Translations under genes and position numbers: made by a program | DNA from: CAIWAH01 sp964602595 | GTDB taxonomy: Bacteria; Verrucomicrobiota; Verrucomicrobiia; Limisphaerales; UBA9464 | Reading direction: 5' to 3' | Length of the DNA: 64,000 nt | Assembly (NCBI GenBank): GCA_964602595.1 | Contig: CAZRRO010000010.1 | Coordinates: 1-64,000, forward strand | In this document: piece after piece, positions 52,120 through 59,146 of the stretch | Layout of the letters: each line of letters starts with the position of its first letter | Numbering within the stretch: the stretch's first letter is position 1 | Notes under the pieces: model-generated | What the model was told of the DNA's origin: nothing | Seen by the model: only the letters and a program-made list of their open reading frames with translations | The model's database searches: none

Positions 52120-55050
52120 TTGAACTGTTCCCCGAGCCCTTTCGTGCGCGACCTCTGGCGGTTGCTGCTGCTCGCCGCCGTCGGCGTGGTCCGCCTCACG
52201 GCGCAGGAAACCGGCGGCGTCGCCGGTTTGGTGATCAGCACCTGGGACGGCAAACCGCTCGGCGGCGTGACCGTGGTGGTGCGGGGCACGACCCTAGCCG
52301 GGCAATCCGACGGCGCCGGGCGTTATGAGCTGAAGGCGGTTCCGCCCGGTGACCAGGTGCTGCGGTTCACGAAGGGCGGTTACGCCAGCGCTACGGTGAC
52401 GGATGTGCGAGTGTTGCCCGGCCAGACGACGACCGTGAACGGCAACCTGCGGCCGGAATTCTTCGAGCTGGATGAGTTCGAGGTGACGGCCGAGGAGTTC
52501 AACGAGCAGACCACGCAGATCATGGAGGAGCGCAGCGAGGCGTCGGGCCTGCTGGACTCCATCGGCTCGGACCAGTTTGCCCGCGTGGGCGCGAGTGACG
52601 CGGCGGACATCGTGTCCAAGGTTCCCGGCATCACCGTGGCCGACGGCAAGAATCCGGTCGTGCGTGGGCTGAACGAACGTTACGTCGGAATCACGTTGAA
52701 CGGGGCCGAAGTCCCGTCGGCGGACCCCTACCGCAAGTCGGTGCAGCTCGACCTCTTTCCGGCGGGCCTCATCTCGCAGATCGCGGTGAGCAAGAGCTTC
52801 ACGCCGGACCTGCCCGGCAATGCCTCGGGCGGCGCCATCAACGTGGTGACCAAGTCCTTTCCCGAGAAGCGGACGTTTACGGCGGGACTGGGCGTCGAAT
52901 ACAACCTCCAGACGAGCTTCAACGACGGGTTCCTCAGCTACCAGGGCGGCAACACTGACTGGCTGGCGATGGACGACGGTTCGCGGGGCCTGCCCGACGA
53001 ACTCCGCACCACGTTGCCCGGGTTCTTCACGATCACAGTCCGCCCGAATCAGCCGGGATTCGCCGATCAGCAGGCCGCCGCCGCGCGCCTCCAGGAACTT
53101 ACTCGCCTGCTTGGCCCCACCGAGTTTGGCCCGACCCGCGAGACCGCGCCGCTGAACCACAACCTGAGCTTTTCGCTCGGCGACACCGTCCAGGTCTTCG
53201 GCCGGCGGCTTGGGGTTTTCGGCGGCTACCAATACAAGCACAGCTACCAGCTCAACGAGGGCGTCACCGAACGTTGGGTGGCGGACGGCGCGAATCCCGG
53301 CGTCCTTGTGCCCCGGCGGGGGTTCACCGACATCCGGGGCATCCAGGAGATCAACTGGGCGGCCATCGCCAACGTGGCCTACGAACTGAGCGAGGGGAAC
53401 GAAATCGGCTTCAATTTCCTGTTCAACCAGAACGCCGAAGACCTCGCGCGCCAGCAGGTCGGCTTCAACAACGACCAGAGCAACTACTTCCCCTACGTGC
53501 TCAACCGGCTCATCTGGACCGAACGCAACCTGACCACCTACCAGCTCAAGGGCACCCACGAGATTCCCGCCGCGGGCGACCTCGGCGTGGACTGGCTGGC
53601 GGCCTACTCGACCACGAGCCAGGACGAGCCCGACGCGCGCTTCTTCAACTACGCGCAGTCGGGCAGCGAATACCTCGCCGAGGGCAACTTCCTGCTGACG
53701 CCGACGCAGCCCACGCGCTACTTCCGCGAGTTGGCGGAGAACAACCTGAACCTGAAGCTCGATTTCAAGAAGCCGTTTGAGCAATGGGCCGGATTGGAAG
53801 GGATGCTGAAGGCCGGCGGCTACGACAGCGAGTCGCAGCGCGGTTTCGAGGACCGGGAACTGTTCTACCAGCCGGCCAATGCACCCGGCGGGTTCGGGCC
53901 GTCCGCGCGTTACCCGTTTACCGGCGATCCCAACGCGTTTTTCCCGGCCGGGAGTTTCGAGCCCACGGTCACGACCAACCGGACCACCGGCCGCGTGACT
54001 TACGCGTGGAACCGGGTGCTTCAGGGGCGGGAGAGCACCTATGACGCCGACCAGCAGATCCGGGCCGGCTACTTCATGTTTGAGCTGCCGCTGACGTCGC
54101 GCTTCAAGCTCATCTCCGGCGTCCGTTTCGAGTCCACGGACATCAACGTCTTCTCGGTCGGCGCCCTGGCCAATTCCGTCACCGGGCTGCGCACCAACAC
54201 CTCCACGATCAGCCAGGGCAACTGGCTGCCGGTCGTCGGCTTCAACTACGCGCTGACGACGAACATGAACTTCCGGTTCAACTTCGCGCAGACCGTGGCG
54301 CGGCCGTCGTTCCGCGAACTGGCGGCCTACCGGCAATACGACCCGGTGCTCGACGAGTTGCTGGAGGGCAACCCGTTGCTCCAGATGAGCAACGTGGACA
54401 ACTACGACGTGCGCTGGGAGTGGTTCCCGGAACCCGGCGCGGTGGTGTCGGTGAGCCTGTTCCAGAAGAACCTTCAGAACGCCATCGAGCGCCGTTTCAT
54501 CACGGTGGACGGCGAGATCATCTCCTTCATCAACCGCCCCGAATCGACGGTGCAGGGCTTCGAGGTGGAGCTTCGGCGCGGTATGGGCTTCGTGTCGGAC
54601 GAGCTCAGCGAGTTCAGCCTCGGCTTCAACGCCGCCTATTTGCAGTCGTCGGTCGAACTGACCGCGTTCGAGCTGGCGAATCGGATACAATTCCTCGGCG
54701 ACGCGAATTCCAGCCGCCCCCTCTACGATCAGTCGCCCTACATCTTCAACCTCGACGCCACCTGGGATCACAAGGAGTGGGGCACGACCGCAACAGTGGT
54801 GTTCAGCCTCTCGGGTCCCCGGATCACCATCGCTGGCCTGGCTACGCCCGACATTTACGAGCAGCCGGTGCCGCAACTGGACTTCATCCTTGGCCAGAAG
54901 TTGAGCGAGCACTTCAAGCTGCGGCTTTCGGTCCGGAATGTCCTCAATCCGGAGATCGAACGCACTTACGGCAACGACGCCGGCGCGCCGCTCTACTCGG
55001 CCTACACCCGCGGGATCTCCGTCGGCTTGTCGCTGAACTACGACTTCTGA
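52120..55050 (+). CDS. TonB-dependent outer-membrane receptor with carboxypeptidase-like N-domain
   Basis: 976 aa (968 if the GTG at 52144 is used). Signal peptide, a carboxypeptidase-regulatory-like domain at about 35-115 (GLVISTWDGKPLGGVTVVV, GRYELKAVPPGD), a TonB-box-like segment (LDEFEVTAEE), the plug at about 140-260 (DIVSKVPGITVADGKNPVVR, YVGITLNGAEVPSAD, GNASGGAINVVTKSF) and a beta-barrel ending in a Phe (VGLSLNYDF), as outer-membrane barrels do. SusC-like N-domains accompany glycan or other bulky-ligand receptors; no SusD partner is present. TTG at 52120 is 3 bp after the TPR stop. Confidence 0.93.
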   Translation: MNCSPSPFVRDLWRLLLLAAVGVVRLTAQETGGVAGLVISTWDGKPLGGVTVVVRGTTLAGQSDGAGRYELKAVPPGDQVLRFTKGGYASATVTDVRVLPGQTTTVNGNLRPEFFELDEFEVTAEEFNEQTTQIMEERSEASGLLDSIGSDQFARVGASDAADIVSKVPGITVADGKNPVVRGLNERYVGITLNGAEVPSADPYRKSVQLDLFPAGLISQIAVSKSFTPDLPGNASGGAINVVTKSFPEKRTFTAGLGVEYNLQTSFNDGFLSYQGGNTDWLAMDDGSRGLPDELRTTLPGFFTITVRPNQPGFADQQAAAARLQELTRLLGPTEFGPTRETAPLNHNLSFSLGDTVQVFGRRLGVFGGYQYKHSYQLNEGVTERWVADGANPGVLVPRRGFTDIRGIQEINWAAIANVAYELSEGNEIGFNFLFNQNAEDLARQQVGFNNDQSNYFPYVLNRLIWTERNLTTYQLKGTHEIPAAGDLGVDWLAAYSTTSQDEPDARFFNYAQSGSEYLAEGNFLLTPTQPTRYFRELAENNLNLKLDFKKPFEQWAGLEGMLKAGGYDSESQRGFEDRELFYQPANAPGGFGPSARYPFTGDPNAFFPAGSFEPTVTTNRTTGRVTYAWNRVLQGRESTYDADQQIRAGYFMFELPLTSRFKLISGVRFESTDINVFSVGALANSVTGLRTNTSTISQGNWLPVVGFNYALTTNMNFRFNFAQTVARPSFRELAAYRQYDPVLDELLEGNPLLQMSNVDNYDVRWEWFPEPGAVVSVSLFQKNLQNAIERRFITVDGEIISFINRPESTVQGFEVELRRGMGFVSDELSEFSLGFNAAYLQSSVELTAFELANRIQFLGDANSSRPLYDQSPYIFNLDATWDHKEWGTTATVVFSLSGPRITIAGLATPDIYEQPVPQLDFILGQKLSEHFKLRLSVRNVLNPEIERTYGNDAGAPLYSAYTRGISVGLSLNYDF

Positions 55051-55427
55051 GTTGAGCGTCTTGCGATGGGTTTTGGCACTCCCGGACTTACGCGTCGGAC
55101 GAAACACCGCAAAGTCAGACGGAAAGCATTGCCGAGCGGATCCCGGGAAGGATTCCAGCTCCGACATCAGGTCAGCTTGGCAGAACCGGTCCGAAGTAAC
55201 CTAGCGGGCCTACCTGGATGGCGAAGTGCCAGCCTACTCCAGTGACGCCTGCGCTCCGTTCCGGTGCCGAATTGCGGGCGGCGCCAACTCAATCGGCTCG
55301 GTCACATCCCCAGTCGGCGGATGTCTGGCCAACCCAATTCACCGATTCGTCACTTTGACGAGACGAAGTCGGAACGCGTTCCCGCTGTAGTCTCCTCACT
55401 CTTCAGGAATCACACAAACACACAGAC
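55051..55427. other. 377-bp intergenic region between receptor and beta-helix gene
   Basis: No convincing gene. It is less GC-rich near its right end. It holds a 15-bp palindrome (55347-55361), a TAGTCT -10-like box (55388-55393) and an AC-rich leader to the ATG. The receptor transcript has no clear terminator here. Confidence 0.5.
55347..55361. promoter_or_regulatory. Palindromic operator candidate upstream of the beta-helix gene
   Basis: TCGTCA-CTT-TGACGA is a perfect 6-bp inverted repeat around 3 nt. If TAGTCT (55388-55393) is the -10 box, the palindrome is centred near -46, the usual place for an activator, and the poor -35 fits that. Inference only. Confidence 0.35.
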
Positions 55428-58361
55428 ATGATGCTAAACAAATCAGTAACCCAAATTGGGCGTATCCTGCTCGCGGGCGGCTTGGCCGGCGCGGCGGCCA
55501 CCGCTGACACCGTCCAGGTGACGGAGGCGATCAGCGGGGTGGTGCGGTGGAGCCGGACGAACGAGTATGTGCTGAACAAGTTCATCTACGTGCTGGGCGG
55601 GGCGGAGCTGCACATCGAGGCGGGGACGGTGGTGAAGGGGAAGCCCGGGAAGGACGCGGAAACGTCGGCGCTGATCGTGGCGGCGGGCGGGAAGCTCTTC
55701 GCGGAAGGCACGCCGACGCAGCCGGTGATCTTCACGGCGGAGGCGGACGACGTGACCGATCCGGACGACCTGGGGATCTTCGACCGGGGCCTGTGGGGCG
55801 GGGTGGTGCTGCTGGGCAAGGCGTCGATCAACACGGCGACGAGCGCCGAGGGCAACGCGGCGACGCCGAAGTTCGAGGTGTTCGAGGGGCTGCCGGACAC
55901 GGAGCTCAACGGGCAGCGGGTGAACCGCTTCGGCGGGAACGAGGACGGGGACAGCTCGGGCGTGCTGCGTTACGTGTCGATCCGGCACGCGGGCGTGGTG
56001 TTCCAGCCGAACAAGGAGCTGAACGGGCTGTCGCTGGGCGGCGTGGGCCGGGGGACGACGATCGAGTTCGTGGAGGCGTATGCGGCGGCGGACGACGGAT
56101 TCGAGTTCTTCGGCGGGACGGTGAACACGAAGTATCTGGTGTCGGCGTTCAACGACGACGACGCGTTCGACATCGACATGGGCTGGCGGGGGAAGAACCA
56201 GTTCTGGTTCGCGATCCAGGAGCCGGGCAAGAAGGACAACGGCGGCGAGTGGAACGGCGAGCCGAACGGGGCGGCGGCGAACAACCAGCCGGTCGCGAAC
56301 TACGAGATCTACAACGCGACGTGGATCGGGGCGGGGACGAACAGCGCGGGGAACCGGGGGCTGACGATCCGGGAATACGCGGCGCCGAAGCTCTACAACT
56401 CGATCCTGACGCAGTTCGGCGGGAACGCGGTGAGCATCGACGACAAGAGCAAAACGCACCTGGACAGCGGGCTGCTGGACGTGCGGGACAACCTTTTCTG
56501 GAACTTCGGGACGAACGGCGTGGCGGTGGCGCTGAACGCCAACGCGAACGCGGGGGTGCTGTTCACGGACTCGGCGCGGAACAACCAGAACGCGGACCCG
56601 TTGCTGCGCGGCGTCAGCCGCACCAATGACGGCGGCCTCGACCCCCGGCCCGCCGCCGGTTCACCCGCACTGACTGGGGCGCGTTCGGTGCCGAACGACG
56701 GATTCTACCGGCCGGCGGCCTACCAGGGCGCCTTCGGCCCGAACGAACTCTGGGCGGACGGCTGGACCTTCCTGTCGCAGAAAGGTTTCTTCCCGGCCCG
56801 CGGCGCCAACGTGGTGCAGGTGACGGAGGCGATCAGCGGGGTGGTGCGGTGGAGCCGGACGAACGAGTATGTGCTGAACAAGTTCATCTACGTGCTGGGC
56901 GGGGCGGAGCTGCACATCGAGGCGGGGACGGTGGTGAAGGGGAAGCCCGGGAAGGACGCGGAAACGTCGGCGCTGATCGTGGCGGCGGGCGGGAAGCTCT
57001 TCGCGGAAGGCACGCCGACGCAGCCGGTGATCTTCACGGCGGAGGCGGACGACGTGACCGATCCGGACGACCTGGGGATCTTCGACCGGGGCCTGTGGGG
57101 CGGGGTGGTGCTGCTGGGCAAGGCGTCGATCAACACGGCGACGAGCGCCGAGGGCAACGCGGCGACGCCGAAGTTCGAGGTGTTCGAGGGGCTGCCGGAC
57201 ACGGAGCTCAACGGGCAGCGGGTGAACCGCTTCGGCGGGAACGAGGACGGGGACAGCTCGGGCGTGCTGCGTTACGTGTCGATCCGGCACGCGGGCGTGG
57301 TGTTCCAGCCGAACAAGGAGCTGAACGGGCTGTCGCTGGGCGGCGTGGGCCGGGGGACGACGATCGAGTTCGTGGAGGCGTATGCGGCGGCGGACGACGG
57401 ATTCGAGTTCTTCGGCGGGACGGTGAACACGAAGTATCTGGTGTCGGCGTTCAACGACGACGACGCGTTCGACATCGACATGGGCTGGCGGGGGAAGAAC
57501 CAGTTCTGGTTCGCGATCCAGGAGCCGGGCAAGAAGGACAACGGCGGCGAGTGGAACGGCGAGCCGAACGGGGCGGCGGCGAACAACCAGCCGGTCGCGA
57601 ACTACGAGATCTACAACGCGACGTGGATCGGGGCGGGGACGAACAGCGCGGGGAACCGGGGGCTGACGATCCGGGAATACGCGGCGCCGAAGCTCTACAA
57701 CTCGATCCTGACGCAGTTCGGCGGGAACGCGGTGAGCATCGACGACAAGAGCAAAACGCACCTGGACAGCGGGCTGCTGGACGTGCGGGACAACCTTTTC
57801 TGGAACTTCGGGACGAACGGCGTGGCGGTGGCGCTGAACGCCAACGCGAACGCGGCGGTGCTGTTCACCGACGCGGCCCGGAACAACCAGAACGCGGACC
57901 CGTTGCTGCGCGGCATCAGCCGCACCAACGACGGCGGCCTCGATCCTCGGCCCGCCGCCGGTTCGCCCGCCCTGACCAGCGCCCGCACCGCGCCCCAGGA
58001 CGGCTTCTATCACCCGGTCCAATGGGCCGGCGCGTTCCGCGGCCTGAACTGGGCCGCCGACTGGACCTTCCTCTCCGGCAAGGGCGTATTGACGACCGAG
58101 GGTGGCGGCAACCCGCTGCCGGCGCCGGCGGCGACCGTGGTTGGGGAAGCCCCGACGGTGGCGGCCAGCCTGGCCGCCGGTCAGATCGAGCTGACGTTCC
58201 CGACGGTCACCGGAGTGAGCTACCGGGTTGAAGCGCGTTCCTCCCTCGGTGGCGGCACGTGGACTCCCGAAGGCGCTGCGGTCGTGGGCAATGGTTCCGC
58301 GGCCAGCGTTAAACTGGCGACCAGCGACGACGCCAAGTTCTTCCGCGTGACGGTGGAATAA
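55428..58361 (+). CDS. Exported right-handed beta-helix protein with internal duplication
   Basis: 977 aa. Signal peptide (RILLAGGLAGAAATA), two near-identical modules of 434 residues and a C-terminal beta domain ending AKFFRVTVE that is typical of verrucomicrobial exported proteins. Each module contains VLNKFIYVLGGAELHIEAGT, SALIVAAGGKLFAEGT, RGLWGGVVLLG, GVLRYVSIRHAGVVF, DDGFEFFGGTV and DDAFDIDMGW, the pattern of parallel beta-helix proteins often found beside TonB-dependent receptors. I infer a cell-surface or secreted partner of the upstream receptor. Modules differ only near their ends. Codons in the duplicated region favour NNG (GCG, GGG), unlike the NNC preference around it. ATG at 55428 or 55431. 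Confidence 0.85.
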   Translation: MMLNKSVTQIGRILLAGGLAGAAATADTVQVTEAISGVVRWSRTNEYVLNKFIYVLGGAELHIEAGTVVKGKPGKDAETSALIVAAGGKLFAEGTPTQPVIFTAEADDVTDPDDLGIFDRGLWGGVVLLGKASINTATSAEGNAATPKFEVFEGLPDTELNGQRVNRFGGNEDGDSSGVLRYVSIRHAGVVFQPNKELNGLSLGGVGRGTTIEFVEAYAAADDGFEFFGGTVNTKYLVSAFNDDDAFDIDMGWRGKNQFWFAIQEPGKKDNGGEWNGEPNGAAANNQPVANYEIYNATWIGAGTNSAGNRGLTIREYAAPKLYNSILTQFGGNAVSIDDKSKTHLDSGLLDVRDNLFWNFGTNGVAVALNANANAGVLFTDSARNNQNADPLLRGVSRTNDGGLDPRPAAGSPALTGARSVPNDGFYRPAAYQGAFGPNELWADGWTFLSQKGFFPARGANVVQVTEAISGVVRWSRTNEYVLNKFIYVLGGAELHIEAGTVVKGKPGKDAETSALIVAAGGKLFAEGTPTQPVIFTAEADDVTDPDDLGIFDRGLWGGVVLLGKASINTATSAEGNAATPKFEVFEGLPDTELNGQRVNRFGGNEDGDSSGVLRYVSIRHAGVVFQPNKELNGLSLGGVGRGTTIEFVEAYAAADDGFEFFGGTVNTKYLVSAFNDDDAFDIDMGWRGKNQFWFAIQEPGKKDNGGEWNGEPNGAAANNQPVANYEIYNATWIGAGTNSAGNRGLTIREYAAPKLYNSILTQFGGNAVSIDDKSKTHLDSGLLDVRDNLFWNFGTNGVAVALNANANAAVLFTDAARNNQNADPLLRGISRTNDGGLDPRPAAGSPALTSARTAPQDGFYHPVQWAGAFRGLNWAADWTFLSGKGVLTTEGGGNPLPAPAATVVGEAPTVAASLAAGQIELTFPTVTGVSYRVEARSSLGGGTWTPEGAAVVGNGSAASVKLATSDDAKFFRVTVE
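55515..56553 (+). repeat. Repeat copy 1 (identical 1039-bp direct repeat)
   Basis: The stretch 55515-56553 recurs at 56817-57855, offset by exactly 1302 bp (434 codons). I compared the copies by eye; predicted translations in several frames on both strands also agree over this span, which would expose silent changes. The first clear mismatch is at 56554 against 57856, after which the copies diverge. Confidence 0.85.
56817..57855 (+). repeat. Repeat copy 2 (identical 1039-bp direct repeat)
   Basis: Second copy of the 1302-bp-period duplication in the beta-helix gene. Divergence after 57855 affects codons around TDAARNNQ (copy 1: TDSARNNQ) and the 60-residue module tail that links to the C-terminal domain. 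Confidence 0.85.
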
Positions 58362-58384
58362 CCACCGGCTGAACCTTTCTTCGC

Positions 58385-58418
58385 AGGGCGGGACCGGAAA
58401 ACGGTGCCCGCCCTTTTT
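58385..58418 (+). terminator. Strong rho-independent terminator after the beta-helix gene
   Basis: AGGGCGGG (58385-58392) pairs with CCCGCCCT (58407-58414); an inner CCG/CGG extends the stem, and TTTT follows (TTTTT counting the last stem base). It closes the Ton/receptor/beta-helix region, 24 bp after the stop codon. Confidence 0.85.
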
Positions 58419-58479
58419 GTGTTCGCATCGGGCGGCACTCGTTTCGGAAGCACGGCCGAATTATCGCAAGCAATGTGAC

Positions 58480-58515
58480 AAGCGTGCTTTACATGTGGAA
58501 AGCATGCTTTACATA
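58480..58515 (+). promoter_or_regulatory. Promoter/operator candidate with palindrome and direct repeat
   Basis: AAGCGTGCTTTACAT (58480-58494) and AAGCATGCTTTACAT (58500-58514) are direct repeats 20 bp apart, two helical turns. The second contains a perfect palindrome AAAGCATGCTTT (58499-58510). TTTACA (58488-58493), 16-nt spacer and TACATA (58510-58515) make a possible promoter inside it. This would suit autoregulation by the HTH protein encoded downstream. Confidence 0.5.
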
Positions 58516-58523
58516 TCTTGGGC

Positions 58524-58946
58524 ATGAAAACCAACCCCGCCCGGTTGCCAGAGGCGACCCAAATGCCATATCGCGACGCTCTCAAACTGAATGCATGGGC
58601 CGGCGTCGCGGTCGTCGCCGCCTTCAGCTCGCGCCTGATGCTGCGCGACCCCGAGGTGGCCGGCCCCCTGCGCCTGCTCCTTGCGCTTCTGCCGCTGGTG
58701 CCGGGCCTGCTTTACGTCCGCGCGCTGTGGCGATGGATCACCGGCCTCGACGAGTTGCAACGCCGCCTGCAGTTCCAGGCGGTCAGCTTTGCGACCCTGA
58801 CCATGCTGTTGGTCGGGCTGACGGTGGATCTGCTGCAACAGGCTGGCCTCGTCCGTCACCTGCACCTTGGGTGGGAGGGTTACTTCGCCTTTACCTTCTT
58901 CCTCTACGTGCTCGGCCTCGCCCGCGCCAACCGCGCCTACCGATGA
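58524..58946 (+). CDS. Small membrane protein coupled to an HTH regulator
   Basis: 140 aa with four hydrophobic segments (about 24-38, 49-66, 86-103 and 115-131) and a charged loop RWITGLDELQRRLQFQ. The ending ARANRAYR is basic. Its TGA overlaps the ATG of the HTH gene (58943-58946). Pairs of a small four-helix membrane protein and a short XRE-type HTH protein recur in bacteria; the function is unknown to me. Confidence 0.75.
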   Translation: MKTNPARLPEATQMPYRDALKLNAWAGVAVVAAFSSRLMLRDPEVAGPLRLLLALLPLVPGLLYVRALWRWITGLDELQRRLQFQAVSFATLTMLLVGLTVDLLQQAGLVRHLHLGWEGYFAFTFFLYVLGLARANRAYR

Positions 58947-59137
58947 AAAATCGCCTCCGAGAATTGCGCGCGCAGAAGGAATGGTCCCAGGGCGACCTCG
59001 CCGAGAAGCTCGGCGTCTCGCGTCAGACCATTAACGCCATCGAGACCGAGAAATACGACCCGAGCCTGCCGCTGGCCTTCAAGGTGTCGAAGCTCTTCAA
59101 GCAGCCCATCGAGGATATCTTCAGCGACGCCGGTTGA
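58943..59137 (+). CDS. Short XRE/Cro-type HTH regulator
   Basis: 64 aa, almost entirely an HTH_3 fold: MKNRLRELRAQKEWSQGDLA, EKLGVSRQTINAIETEKYDP, then LAFKVSKLFKQPIEDIF. It belongs to the small one-domain regulators that often control their own operon. It probably binds the palindrome/direct repeat at 58480-58515. It ends 9 bp before the stop of the convergent dehydrogenase gene. Confidence 0.9.
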   Translation: MKNRLRELRAQKEWSQGDLAEKLGVSRQTINAIETEKYDPSLPLAFKVSKLFKQPIEDIFSDAG

Positions 59138-59146
59138 AGGGGTGCC

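Noticed and set aside
52294..55167. Very long open frame (957 codons) antisense to the TonB receptor
   Set aside because: High-GC codon bias keeps the antisense frame open; the translation is Arg/Val/Leu-rich low-complexity sequence without any domain, while the plus strand is a clear receptor.
55547..58231. Long plus-strand and minus-strand frames across the beta-helix repeats
   Set aside because: They repeat with the same 1302-bp period and are rich in Arg/Gly or Arg/Val, products of the G-rich duplicated module read out of frame.
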